Below are positions 26,128 to 35,284 of a stretch of 64,000 nucleotides of DNA, piece by piece (positions within the stretch are counted from its first letter, which is position 1; every line of letters starts with the position of its first letter). The notes under the pieces are model-generated. The model worked only from the letters and a program-made list of their open reading frames with translations, was not told where the DNA came from and made no database searches. Made by a program: the position numbers and the translations under genes. The DNA comes from Solobacterium sp. (lineage in GTDB: Bacteria; Bacillota_I; Bacilli_A; Erysipelotrichales; Erysipelotrichaceae). The DNA lies in NCBI GenBank assembly GCA_017512725.1, contig JAFWEW010000031.1, positions 62,001 to 126,000 on the forward strand, in the 5' to 3' direction.

Positions 26128-29100
26128 CATGAACCTCCCTGTTCTCTGGAAAATTCCAGGAACGCTTCCATCTCGGCATCCTTTCCGGAAATTCCCTGTT
26201 CTTCAAACCGGGAGATCCGCTCCAGGATATTCTGATAAGGTGCCGGTATGATCTTCTTGAAATGCGGGAACCAGGTTTCCGGGTCATCCAGAATCTGTTT
26301 CGCAAGCGGTGAACGGGTCTCCTTCAGGTAATCCTCAAGGATCTCGGTCAGCTGCCGGACATCGTATTTGTCCTTCACTTCCTTGAGCAGAAGCGACTCT
26401 TTGCTGAGGTTCCGGTAAAGCACGTGGTCTTCATCCAGAACATAGGCGGTTCCCCCGCTCATTCCGGCTGCGAAGTTTTTCCCGGTCTTGCCGAGAATCA
26501 CTGCCGTTCCGCCGGTCATATACTCAAGACCGTGATCGCCGCATCCTTCACAGACGGCTAATGCACCGCTGTTGCGGACACAGAACCGCTCGCCGACTTC
26601 TCCGGCGAAATACGCCTTGCCGGAGGTTGCGCCATAGAGCAGAACGTTTCCTGCGATGATATTATCCCGCCAGGAATACGGTGCGTTCTCCGGCGGAGTG
26701 ATAATGAGTTTTCCGCCTGAGAGGCCCTTTCCGGCGTAATCATTCGTATCGCCGTAAAGCCGCAGGGTAAGACCTTTGGGGATAAATGCACCGAAGGACT
26801 GTCCGCCGCTGCCGGTGGCGATGACGGTATAGGAATCATCGGCCAGAGAGGATCCGTATTTCCGCGTGATCCTTGAACCCAGCAGGGTTCCGGCGGTACG
26901 GTTCATCGTACGCAGGTGCACACGGGTCTGATGTTTTTTGCGGCCTTCTTTGCAGGATTCAAACCACGGGATCAAGACAGACGAATCCAGAGAATCCTTC
27001 AGTTTGAAATCAAAGACTTCGGAAGGCTCGAAATGTTTTGTGCCGGCAAACCGGGTGAGAAGGGAGAGGTCATATTCCTCATAGCCTTCCTTTATCTTTA
27101 AGCATTCGGAATGCCCGATCATTTCATTGATCGAATGGAACCCGAGTTCTGCCATGATCGCACGTACTTCTTCCGCAATGAACAGCATGTAATTCATGAC
27201 GTGTTCCGGCTTTCCCTTGAACCGCTTGCGCAGTTCCTCGTTCTGCGTGGCAATGCCGAACGGGCAGGTGTCTTTGGAACAGACGCGCATCATCATACAG
27301 CCAAGGGAAACGAGAACGCCGGTTGCGAAGGCAAACTCTTCCGCACCAAGCATGCATGCCGAGACGACATCTCTGCCGCTCATCAGCTTGCCGTCGGTCT
27401 GCAGGATGACTTTTTCACGCAGACCGTTTTCGATCAGAGCGCGGTGTGCCTGAGCGATGCCGAGTTCCCATGGCAGTCCCGCATGATGAATGGAACTGTA
27501 AGGGGCAGCACCGGTACCGCCGTCGTTGCCGGAGATCAGGATTACCTGTGCGCCTGCCTTGGCAACGCCGCAGGCAATTGTGCCGACTCCGTTTTCACTG
27601 ACCAGCTTGACGGAAATGCGTGCGTCATCATTGGCATTTTTCAGATCAAAGATCAGCTGCGCAAGATCTTCAATCGAATAGATATCGTGGTGCGGAGGAG
27701 GGGAGATCAGCGATACGCCCGGCGTACAGAATCTGGTTTCCGCAACCCACGGATAGACCTTCGTGCCGGGAAGGTGTCCGCCTTCTCCGGGCTTGGCACC
27801 CTGTGCCATCTTGATCTGAATCTCTGAAGCACTGGAAAGATAGGCACTGGTGACTCCGAAACGGCCGGAAGCGACCTGCTTGATTGCCGAATTGCGGATC
27901 GTTCCAAACCGGGCGGGATCTTCTCCGCCTTCACCCGTATTGGAACGCGCATGGAGCGTATTCATCGCAACCGCGATCGTTTCATGGGCTTCTTTGGAGA
28001 GCGAACCAAACGACATCGCACCGCTGCTGAAACGCTTTACGATTTCTTCTGCCGGTTCGGTTTCTGAAATATCAATTGGATCCCGGTCGGAAGAGAACGT
28101 GAACAGATCTCTCAGCCGGTGCGGCTTCATCTGCTCGAGCAATGCGGTATATTCTTTGAACCGCTCATAGGAGCCTTCCCGTACCGCACGCTGCAGGGCA
28201 ACGATCGTCTCCGGGGAGTAAAGGTGTTCGTGCGCTGTCGCATTGGAGCGCAGACTGTGATAGCCGACGCTGTCCAGCGTTGTATCGGTGGCCAGGCCCA
28301 GCGGATCGAACGCATGTTCATGACGGTAGTTGATATCCTGTTCGATCTGCGGGATGCCGATTCTGCCAGCATTGCAGATAACACCGGTAAAGTAGGTATC
28401 AATGAATTCCTGTGTGAGTCCCAGAGCCTCAAAGATCCTTGCGGACTGATAGGACTGGATCGAGGAAACACCCATCTTGGCAGCGGTCTTGACGATGCCG
28501 CCCAGAATTGCACTGTTGTAGTCATCGATTGCTGTGTGATAATCCTTGTCCAGAATGCCGAGGTCGATCAGCTCAACGATGCATTCCTGTGCGAGATAAG
28601 GGTAGATCGCCTTTGCGCCGAAGCCGAGCAGTGCGGCACAGTGATGAACCGTGCGCGGTTCACCGCTCTCCACGATCAGGGAAAGCTGTGTGCTCTTTTT
28701 GGTGACGACCATGTGCTGTTCCACAGCGGATACCGCAAGCAGGCTGGGAATCGCGACATGGTTCTCATCAACGCCGCGGTCACTCAGTACGAGGATGTTG
28801 GCACCTTCCCGATAAGCGGTGTCACAGCTGATGCACAGCTGTTCGATCGCTTTCTTCAGTGAGGTGTTCCGGTAATACAGCATCTTGATCGTACGGCATT
28901 TGAGATGTTCGTCATCCAGTGCCTTGATTTTCATCATGTCGGTTCCGGTCAGGATCGGATTGGTAATTTCCAGAACGGTACAGTTGGTGCTCTTGTGTTC
29001 CAGAAGGTTCCCCTGGGAACCAAGGTATACCGTGGTATCGATGACAACTTTTTCCCGGATCGAATCGATTGGCGGGTTGGTGACCTGGGCGAACCGCTGG

Positions 29101-30626
29101 TAGAAACAGCTGAACAGGTTCTCGTGTTTGTCGGAGAACATCGCCAGCGGAATATCGTGCCCCATGGAAGCGGTAGGCTCTACGCCGTTTACCGCCATCG
29201 GAAGCAGAATATCCTTTACATCCTCATAGGAATACCCGAAGACCTTATACAGCTTGTCCCGGATCTCCTGGGGATAAAAGGGGAGTTTGTGATTTGGAAT
29301 CTTCAGCTCGCTGAGACGGCGCAGGTGCAGGTTCAGCCATTCGCCGTACGGATATGCGCTGATATACTGCTTTTTGCATTCTTCGTCGTAGAAGATCTTT
29401 CCTTTGACCGTATCCGCAAGCAGGATCTTACCCGGCATCAGCCGTGATTTCTGAATAATGTGTTCTTCCGGAATATCCAGTACGCCGACTTCCGAAGAGA
29501 GAATCAGTTTTCCCTGATCGGTCACATAATACCGGGAAGGGCGCAGGCCGTTGCGGTCCAGGCAGGCACCGACGACATCGCCGTCGGTAAAGAGAATCGC
29601 AGCCGGTCCGTCCCAGGGTTCCATCATGGTTGCGTAGTAATGGTAAAAGTCTTTCTTTTCCTGCGGCATCGCATCATTGTGCTTCCAGGGTTCCGGAATC
29701 ATGACCATCAGTGCCAGCGGCAGATCCATTCCGCACATGTACATGAATTCCAGTGTATTGTCGACCATGGCGGAATCGGACCCGCGGTCACTGATTACCG
29801 GATAGATCCGGTCCGTACAGGTTTCTGCCCAGTCGGAATGCATGGTTTCTTCTCTTGCGAGCATGCGGTCCCGGTTGCCGGCGATGGTGTTGATCTCACC
29901 GTTATGTGCGATCATCCGATACGGATGGGCACGTTCCCAGCTTGGATTTGTATTGGTGGAAAAACGGGAATGGACAACTGCGATCGCCGTTTCGAAATCC
30001 GGATCCTGCAGATCTTCATAAAAGTCACGGAGCTGGTTTACCAGGAACATTCCTTTATAGACAATCGTTCTGGAGGAAAGCGAAACAACATAGGTATTGT
30101 TGTTTCCCTGTTCAAACTCTCTGCGGGAAATATAAAGCATCCGGTCAAACGCCAGTCCCTTCGGCACATCTGCAGGCTTCTCTACGAATACCTGCATAAT
30201 CCTTGGCATATTGGCCAGTGCCCGTTCCCCGAGGATCCCGCTGCGGCAGGGAACCTCCCGCCAGCCGAGGACCTTCAGTCCGTTTTTCTGGCTGATCACT
30301 TCAAACATGCGCTGTGAAATGACCCGCTCGACACGGTTCTGGGGAAGGAAAAACATGCCGACCGCATATTCTCTGCTTCCGCCCAGTATAATGCCTTCCT
30401 TCTTGGCCGCTTTTGCGAAAAAACGGTGTGAGATCTGAAGAAGAATGCCGACGCCGTCTCCGACTTTTCCGCTGGCATCTCTGCCTGCACGATGATCCAG
30501 TTTCTCGACGATCGTCAGGGCTTCATCCAGAACGGTATGGTCGGCTGCGCCGCTGATATTTACGACTGCACCGATCCCGCAGGCATCGTGCTCTTCAGGC
30601 AATGCAAATCTCTCTGTATGTTTCAT
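26127..30626 (-). CDS. gltB: Glutamate synthase large subunit
   Basis: 1499 residues, the normal GltB size. A short propeptide precedes the catalytic Cys in EEHDACGIGAV, which becomes the N-terminus after cleavage. Order: class II amidotransferase (to about 430), central domain, FMN/synthase domain with AQGAKPGEGGHLPG and the 3Fe-4S cysteines CMMMRVCSKDTCPFG, then the GXGXG beta-helix domain. It converts 2-oxoglutarate and glutamine to two glutamates. The start at MKHTERF has GAGAGGA nine bases upstream; 16 further upstream residues in the open frame are not family-like. Confidence 0.96.
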   Translation of the reverse strand: MKHTERFALPEEHDACGIGAVVNISGAADHTVLDEALTIVEKLDHRAGRDASGKVGDGVGILLQISHRFFAKAAKKEGIILGGSREYAVGMFFLPQNRVERVISQRMFEVISQKNGLKVLGWREVPCRSGILGERALANMPRIMQVFVEKPADVPKGLAFDRMLYISRREFEQGNNNTYVVSLSSRTIVYKGMFLVNQLRDFYEDLQDPDFETAIAVVHSRFSTNTNPSWERAHPYRMIAHNGEINTIAGNRDRMLAREETMHSDWAETCTDRIYPVISDRGSDSAMVDNTLEFMYMCGMDLPLALMVMIPEPWKHNDAMPQEKKDFYHYYATMMEPWDGPAAILFTDGDVVGACLDRNGLRPSRYYVTDQGKLILSSEVGVLDIPEEHIIQKSRLMPGKILLADTVKGKIFYDEECKKQYISAYPYGEWLNLHLRRLSELKIPNHKLPFYPQEIRDKLYKVFGYSYEDVKDILLPMAVNGVEPTASMGHDIPLAMFSDKHENLFSCFYQRFAQVTNPPIDSIREKVVIDTTVYLGSQGNLLEHKSTNCTVLEITNPILTGTDMMKIKALDDEHLKCRTIKMLYYRNTSLKKAIEQLCISCDTAYREGANILVLSDRGVDENHVAIPSLLAVSAVEQHMVVTKKSTQLSLIVESGEPRTVHHCAALLGFGAKAIYPYLAQECIVELIDLGILDKDYHTAIDDYNSAILGGIVKTAAKMGVSSIQSYQSARIFEALGLTQEFIDTYFTGVICNAGRIGIPQIEQDINYRHEHAFDPLGLATDTTLDSVGYHSLRSNATAHEHLYSPETIVALQRAVREGSYERFKEYTALLEQMKPHRLRDLFTFSSDRDPIDISETEPAEEIVKRFSSGAMSFGSLSKEAHETIAVAMNTLHARSNTGEGGEDPARFGTIRNSAIKQVASGRFGVTSAYLSSASEIQIKMAQGAKPGEGGHLPGTKVYPWVAETRFCTPGVSLISPPPHHDIYSIEDLAQLIFDLKNANDDARISVKLVSENGVGTIACGVAKAGAQVILISGNDGGTGAAPYSSIHHAGLPWELGIAQAHRALIENGLREKVILQTDGKLMSGRDVVSACMLGAEEFAFATGVLVSLGCMMMRVCSKDTCPFGIATQNEELRKRFKGKPEHVMNYMLFIAEEVRAIMAELGFHSINEMIGHSECLKIKEGYEEYDLSLLTRFAGTKHFEPSEVFDFKLKDSLDSSVLIPWFESCKEGRKKHQTRVHLRTMNRTAGTLLGSRITRKYGSSLADDSYTVIATGSGGQSFGAFIPKGLTLRLYGDTNDYAGKGLSGGKLIITPPENAPYSWRDNIIAGNVLLYGATSGKAYFAGEVGERFCVRNSGALAVCEGCGDHGLEYMTGGTAVILGKTGKNFAAGMSGGTAYVLDEDHVLYRNLSKESLLLKEVKDKYDVRQLTEILEDYLKETRSPLAKQILDDPETWFPHFKKIIPAPYQNILERISRFEEQGISGKDAEMEAFLEFSREQGGS

Positions 30627-30660
30627 GTCTGGATTCCTCTCTTTCCGGTCCCAGTGCAGT

Positions 30661-30700
30661 AAAAACAGAAACACGGCTTCTTCAGCCGGATCTCTGTTTT
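30661..30700 (-). terminator. Terminator-like hairpin in the ANTAR-gltB gap
   Basis: Directly after the ANTAR stop codon, AAAACAGA pairs with TCTGTTTT, with an inner CGGCT/AGCCG stem. The 3' arm runs into a T tract (minus strand). It lies 35 bases before the gltB start and could reduce read-through into gltB or be a second antitermination target. Confidence 0.55.
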
Positions 30701-31228
30701 TTAAAGTTCCCTGTTTTCCAGAATTCTTTTTGCGACAAGTTCCATCCGGATCCCGAACCGCATGCTTTGTCTCTGCATAAAGCGATGCGCCTGCGGTTCC
30801 GTGAACCCTTTCGTTTCGACAAGGTATTCCTTGGCTTTCGTAATCAGCTCACTGGTCTTCGGTTCCCGGCTGGGCAGTTTCTGATAATGAAGCTGGATCA
30901 TCATCTCGACTGCCGCCTGGATGACAGGCCGGCTGGAAGGAAGCGGGAGGCGGAAGATCCGTTTTGAGACAATCTGATTCAGCTGTTCCGGCTTTGCCAG
31001 ACACAGGATCTCAATATTCTCATTCAGGTCTTCTGCGAAGCTTTCCAGCAGCCGGTCGTTCAGACGGTACCCGCTGACAAGAATTCCATCCTGATATGTG
31101 CTGTAGGTTCGAATCACCTCGTCACCGGAGGTACATACACGGGCTATTTCATAGCCGCTGTCCCTCAGTATTCCGGCAATCTGTTCGGCTGTATCGATGC
31201 GTGAAAAGCAAACAGTGATTTTTGCCAT
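30701..31228 (-). CDS. ANTAR-domain regulator with pseudo-receiver
   Basis: 175 residues. Residues 1-115 have a response-regulator-like fold, but the acidic pocket is missing (CFSRID for the usual DD pair) and the phospho-acceptor position reads ILVSGY, without Asp. Residues 120-172 form an ANTAR domain (ELITKAKEYLVETKGF, AHRFMQRQSM). ANTAR proteins bind paired RNA hairpins and prevent termination. It sits 14 bases after glnA and before gltB; both have leader terminators, so it probably controls this operon. It must be signalled by something other than phosphorylation, for example protein contact. Confidence 0.85.
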   Translation of the reverse strand: MAKITVCFSRIDTAEQIAGILRDSGYEIARVCTSGDEVIRTYSTYQDGILVSGYRLNDRLLESFAEDLNENIEILCLAKPEQLNQIVSKRIFRLPLPSSRPVIQAAVEMMIQLHYQKLPSREPKTSELITKAKEYLVETKGFTEPQAHRFMQRQSMRFGIRMELVAKRILENREL

Positions 31229-31242
31229 AAGGAGAACCCTTA

Positions 31243-32574
31243 TCAGTACATCATCAGATATTTGTTAACTTCCCAGTCACTGACGGCGGTACGGTACTCA
31301 TCCCATTCCGCATACTTGCCTTCGGTGTACTGAGTGATAATATGCTTCCCCAGCGTATTGCATACCAGTTCGTCTTCCAGCATTTTGTCCAGAGCTTCTT
31401 TCAGGGAGTAAGGAAGACTTCTGATATTCTTTGCCTTCCGTTCTTCTTCCGTCATGGCAAAGATGTTCTCCAGAATTTCTTCAGGCGGTACAAGACCCTT
31501 CTCAATTCCATCCAGTCCGGCCATGAGGCAGACAGCCAGTTCAAGATACGGGTTGCAGGAAGGATCCGGGCACCGGAGCTCTACGCGGGTCCCCTGGCCT
31601 CTCGCGGCAGGGATCCGGATCAGAGCAGAACGGTTGCTGGCGGACCAGGAAAGATAACAGGGAGCTTCATATCCGGGAACCAGACGCTTGTAGCTGTTGA
31701 CAAGCGGATTGGTAATCGCGGTCATGGATTCGATGTGAGCGAGGATTCCGGCAATAAAGGAATACGCTTCTTTTGACAGTCCGAGCGGATCGGACGGATC
31801 TGCAAATACGTTCTTGCCATCCCGGAACAGTGACATATTTGTGTGCATGCCGCTGCCGTTGATTCCGAAGATCGGCTTCGGCATGAAGGTAGCGTGCAGA
31901 CCGTTCTTCTGTGCGATGGTCTTTACGGCAAACTTGAAGGTCATGACATTGTCTGCGGTCTTCAGTGCATCCGCATACTTGAAATCAATCTCATGCTGGC
32001 CGCGTGCAACCTCATGGTGGCTGGCTTCTACTTCATATCCCATCTTCTCCAGCATCATGCAGATCTCACGTCTGGTGGATCCGCCATGATCCAGCGGGTC
32101 AAGATCGAAGTATCCGGCATCATCATTTGTCTGTGTTGTCGGCAGGCCCTTGTCATCGGTTTCGAACAGGAAGAATTCACATTCCGGACCGACATTGAAG
32201 GAATAACCCTTTTCTTCCGCAATCTTCAGTACTTTCTTCAGGGTGCTGCGCGGATCTCCTTCAAACGGAGTCCCGTCCGGAAGATAGACATCACAGATCA
32301 TGCGTGCAACTTTTCCCTGCTGCGGGCGCCACGGAAGGGTGGTATAGGAATCAAGATCCGGATGAAGATACATATCCGATTCATTGATCCGAACGAATCC
32401 TTCAATGGAGCTGCCGTCAATCATGATTTCGTTATTGACAGCCTTTCGGATCTGAGAAGCGGTAATAGCGACATTCTTCAGTCTTCCGAAAACGTCTGTA
32501 AACTGCATGCGGATGAATTCAACATCACCTTCCTCAACAAACTTGATAATGTCTTCTTTTGAGTATTTGCTCAT
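31243..32574 (-). CDS. glnA: Glutamine synthetase type I
   Basis: 443 residues, the size of the GSI-alpha type. Signature regions: DGSSIEGF, the ATP-binding GINGSGMHTNMSLF and the substrate loop NSYKRLVPGYEAP. It makes glutamine from glutamate, ammonia and ATP in the cytoplasm. The start has GGAGGG eight bases upstream; the frame is open another 44 codons but through the leader terminator. It is the first gene of the nitrogen operon, with a GlnR-like operator and a leader terminator upstream. Confidence 0.96.
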   Translation of the reverse strand: MSKYSKEDIIKFVEEGDVEFIRMQFTDVFGRLKNVAITASQIRKAVNNEIMIDGSSIEGFVRINESDMYLHPDLDSYTTLPWRPQQGKVARMICDVYLPDGTPFEGDPRSTLKKVLKIAEEKGYSFNVGPECEFFLFETDDKGLPTTQTNDDAGYFDLDPLDHGGSTRREICMMLEKMGYEVEASHHEVARGQHEIDFKYADALKTADNVMTFKFAVKTIAQKNGLHATFMPKPIFGINGSGMHTNMSLFRDGKNVFADPSDPLGLSKEAYSFIAGILAHIESMTAITNPLVNSYKRLVPGYEAPCYLSWSASNRSALIRIPAARGQGTRVELRCPDPSCNPYLELAVCLMAGLDGIEKGLVPPEEILENIFAMTEEERKAKNIRSLPYSLKEALDKMLEDELVCNTLGKHIITQYTEGKYAEWDEYRTAVSDWEVNKYLMMY

Positions 32575-32594
32575 ATCGATATCCCTCCAATCCC

Positions 32595-32643
32595 CAAAAA
32601 AGAAAGAGCAAGAAGCACCCATTGATCGGGGCACCCTTGCTCT
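32595..32643 (-). terminator. Leader terminator (attenuator) of glnA
   Basis: Minus strand: AGAGCAAG pairs with CTTGCTCT (8 bp), then TTTCTTTTTT. It sits between the promoter and the ribosome-binding site of glnA. Competing pairing is possible upstream (CCCAT in the 5' leader with ATGGG inside the hairpin), which would act as an antiterminator. An ANTAR protein encoded two genes away is the natural candidate effector (inference). Confidence 0.7.
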
Positions 32644-32652
32644 GATGGGTCT

Positions 32653-32694
32653 ATAGTAATGAATTGTCTGTAAAATGTCAACACCATTTACAGA
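32653..32694 (-). promoter_or_regulatory. glnA promoter with GlnR/TnrA-like operator
   Basis: Minus strand: -35 TTGACA (32681-32676), 17-base spacer, -10 TACTAT (32658-32653). Overlapping the -35 is TGTAAATGGTGTTGACA (32692-32676), a perfect match to the Bacillus GlnR/TnrA consensus TGTNAN7TNACA. It lies within a wider 8-bp inverted repeat TCTGTAAA/TTTACAGA (32668-32694). GlnR represses glnA when nitrogen is plentiful in Bacilli. No glnR gene is in the window. Confidence 0.7.
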
Positions 32695-32858
32695 AAATGT
32701 TTTCAATTCTGATTCCAGAAATGAAACATTTTCATTTACCTGTTTTTTGCCTGCGAGTCTTCCGGAAGAACTGCACCGTCAGGGCAGATCCGGTAACTGT
32801 TAATGCATGGAAGCAGGTGATTCATTCCGTATAAATGTATGTAAGGGAAAATAATTTT

Positions 32859-33326
32859 ATGGAAGACAATAAGAAAATTGAAAATGAAGATCTCGAACAG
32901 GTTGGCGGAGGCAGGTATGTTCGTCCCCCTCGCCATCATCTGTACCAGGAAATTGAGACAATGATTCCGGAAGAAGTGAGATTAAAACTCCGCGGCGCAG
33001 AAAGCGTGGCGGATTCGAAACGGATTCTCGCTGAAAACGGACTCAATGTTAATATGATTGAACAGAAGATTGAGGCTGCGAATTTAGCGCCGAAGACGGT
33101 TGGCCTGGCCGCAATGCCGGATGATGCCCTTGAAAACATTGCCGGAGGGTTTGATTTCTACGGGAGTGAAATAAAATGCTCATGCGGAAACAACAATCCA
33201 GGAGAATTCATGGTTTATCCGCCATTCTATCTTCCGGATTACAAATGCTATCTGAGATGTGACAGATGCCGCAGGTACATTTTCATTCGTAATGATGGGG
33301 AAGTTTTCTTCGATCAGCCAGTTTAA
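32859..33326 (+). CDS. Double-glycine-leader protein with C-terminal Cys motif
   Basis: 155 residues. The start MEDNKKIENEDLEQVGGG resembles a bacteriocin-type leader (L-x-x-V-x-G-G), so cleavage after GG near residue 17 by a PCAT exporter is possible. A second such site, ALENIAGG, occurs near residue 100. The tail has CSCG and CYLRCDRC, a likely zinc-binding set. The middle resembles no family I know. AAGGGA ten bases before the ATG supports this start. A second double-glycine gene follows. No exporter or modification gene is nearby, so the product, secreted or cytoplasmic, is uncertain. Confidence 0.6.
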   Translation: MEDNKKIENEDLEQVGGGRYVRPPRHHLYQEIETMIPEEVRLKLRGAESVADSKRILAENGLNVNMIEQKIEAANLAPKTVGLAAMPDDALENIAGGFDFYGSEIKCSCGNNNPGEFMVYPPFYLPDYKCYLRCDRCRRYIFIRNDGEVFFDQPV

Positions 33327-33427
33327 AACACACCATTTCAGGCCGTATCTGCTGGCCGCTTCTTAACGGATATGGAAAAAACAGAAATAAAACATATAAA
33401 TATATGACAGAACAGGAGGAAAGTATC

Positions 33428-33655
33428 ATGGAAACCGTAAAAATCAGACTGACGGATCAAGAACTGGATCAGATCATCGGCGGAGTCACGGTAGAAAAGA
33501 TTATTCCTATGAACGGCATTCAGACGCTGGTCTGGATGAGCAAGGGAGATGCGGTGAATATACCTGACTATAATCGCCCCGGCAAAGGAACAAACACCGG
33601 TAAGGATGTTCCGGGACATAATGATGATATCCTGCCGGGAAATCCAACCAGATAA
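33428..33655 (+). CDS. Putative double-glycine-leader peptide
   Basis: 75 residues. METVKIRLTDQELDQIIGG is a good match to the double-glycine leader pattern (L-x-x-x-E-L-x-x-I-x-G-G), with the cut expected after residue 19. The remaining 56 residues are polar, Gly/Pro/Asn-rich towards the end, without Cys. AGGAGG nine bases before the ATG fixes the start. It lies about 100 bases after the previous double-glycine gene and before a strong terminator. It is a candidate secreted peptide or signal; no immunity or transport gene is visible. Confidence 0.65.
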   Translation: METVKIRLTDQELDQIIGGVTVEKIIPMNGIQTLVWMSKGDAVNIPDYNRPGKGTNTGKDVPGHNDDILPGNPTR

Positions 33656-33693
33656 TGGCGGAGGACTCTGAAATCCGATAATCCAGAATTGAA

Positions 33694-33743
33694 AAAGACG
33701 GCTGTGTCTCCTCAGTAACAGAGGGAATCATCAGCCGTCTTTT
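33694..33743. terminator. Bidirectional intrinsic terminator
   Basis: AAAGACGGCTG / CAGCCGTCTTT form an 11-bp stem around a 27-base loop, with T tracts on both strands. It separates the peptide gene from the convergent lipoprotein gene. Confidence 0.8.
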
Positions 33744-33834
33744 GCTTTTCGCATTAATACCATGTATGCAGATCGGAAACCGGTGAGGAAATCACATGCA
33801 TTCCTGAAACGATGCGTTCCGGGAGAGAATCCGG

Positions 33835-35166
33835 TCAGCCTTTGCTGATGGTGATTTCTTCCAGTTCATAGGAACCGTCCATTCCGCTCTGGGAAAGGGC
33901 ATAGTATTTTTCGGTTCCGTCGAGTTCGGTATAGCAGATGCCGTTGTTTGGAATTGAACCGATAAAGCTCAGCTTAGCGCTGATCGGGTGTTCCGGATAG
34001 AAACGGTCGGTCCGGAAGACTTCTTTTGCGTCGAATACCGGAATGCCGTTGGTTCCTTCATCTGCATAGGTCAGGGAAAGAATCCGGAAGTTATCGAGGT
34101 TCTTTCTGGTGAAGAAGATTACTTCCGTACCGTTTTTAGCTCCGGTATCCGCATAGACCAGATCGTTTTCATTGGTAAGCAGATCACCGGGTTTATAAGC
34201 AAAGACAGTATTCGTGTCGTCATACGGCAGAAGGTCTCCATATCGGAACATGGAGCTTTCAGTTGCCTCATAGAAGCCATATCCAAGGTAATCCATATAG
34301 TCGAATACGGTGACGGTTCCTTTCTTGTCAGTTGTGACACGGACCAGGTAAGGGGAGATACTGCCGATCGTCATATTCGAATTCGGAAGGATACGCCACT
34401 GGATATCTTCTGCGACCGGATAATCCAGCGCAAACCGATGCGCTGTATAATCCGGAATCAGTTTCAGAGCGGTGGTTTCTTCATCATACATCTGTTCCTC
34501 AAAGGATTCCGTATCCACTTTCTGAAGCGAGACGGTCTCTTTATCCCGGACCCAGCAGAAGGCATAGAAGGTATCGTCCTTGATCAGCTCTTCCGCTGCT
34601 TCATCCAGTTCTTCCGGTTCCCGTACGAAGATCCAGAAGTACTGCAGATCCTGAAAATCAATATTCAGCTGGTCCATGCCGAAATAGGAGATACCGTTGC
34701 CAAGCTCCCGCAGTGCCAGGAACTCCGTCTGATTGTGATTGGCATATAAGACCTGGAAATCAACCGGAAAAGCGAGAACATCCGCTTCACTGGCTTTTGC
34801 CGGATGTGCTTCTTTTGGATCAACCGTGATCTTTGTGATGTTGTCTTCCCCGATATCATAGATATCCCCAAAGGTGATCTCCGAGACGGAGTCACTGTTC
34901 CGGATCATATCTTTGACCATCATCTTATTGTCTTCAAAGGTAACCGTGATGCCGGTCGTCTCATTTGAATACAGTTCTCCCTTCGGGAGCAGCTTCCAGT
35001 TTCCCTGAAGGAGCTCTGACAGAGTCTTTGTTTCAATTGCAGGTGTTTCCGGTACTTCGGATACCTGTACCGGAGCAGGTTCTTTGGTTTCAACGGGCTG
35101 TTCCTGGGATTTCCCGCAGCCCAGCAGCATTACCACTGATAACAGCACAAGTGTGATTTTTTTCAT
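33835..35166 (-). CDS. Large lipoprotein of unknown function
   Basis: 443 residues. Signal peptide MKKITLVLLSVVMLLGC, lipobox LLGC, then a Pro/Glu/Val/Thr-rich linker to about residue 45. The mature part is beta-rich and acidic; a segment such as LLQGNWKLLP near residue 52 resembles the lipocalin-like DUF starts found in secreted Firmicute lipoproteins. No catalytic motif is seen. It should be anchored outside the membrane. It is divergent from the HEAT-like gene, with about 120 bases between starts, and has AGGAGG before its ATG. Confidence 0.75.
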   Translation of the reverse strand: MKKITLVLLSVVMLLGCGKSQEQPVETKEPAPVQVSEVPETPAIETKTLSELLQGNWKLLPKGELYSNETTGITVTFEDNKMMVKDMIRNSDSVSEITFGDIYDIGEDNITKITVDPKEAHPAKASEADVLAFPVDFQVLYANHNQTEFLALRELGNGISYFGMDQLNIDFQDLQYFWIFVREPEELDEAAEELIKDDTFYAFCWVRDKETVSLQKVDTESFEEQMYDEETTALKLIPDYTAHRFALDYPVAEDIQWRILPNSNMTIGSISPYLVRVTTDKKGTVTVFDYMDYLGYGFYEATESSMFRYGDLLPYDDTNTVFAYKPGDLLTNENDLVYADTGAKNGTEVIFFTRKNLDNFRILSLTYADEGTNGIPVFDAKEVFRTDRFYPEHPISAKLSFIGSIPNNGICYTELDGTEKYYALSQSGMDGSYELEEITISKG

Positions 35167-35284
35167 GGCTCGTTTCCTCCTGGTGAATGAAAAAAGCTAT
35201 AAATAATAATTACTATAATTTTCACAGGAAGGGAACAGTGTAATACTATTGGAATTAGACGAAATTTATGAGGGTGGAAATACA

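Noticed and set aside
23059-30490. Long plus-strand open frames opposite gltB, gltD and asnB
   Set aside because: They lack ribosome-binding sites and family-like sequence. They mirror the codon use of the strongly supported minus-strand genes.
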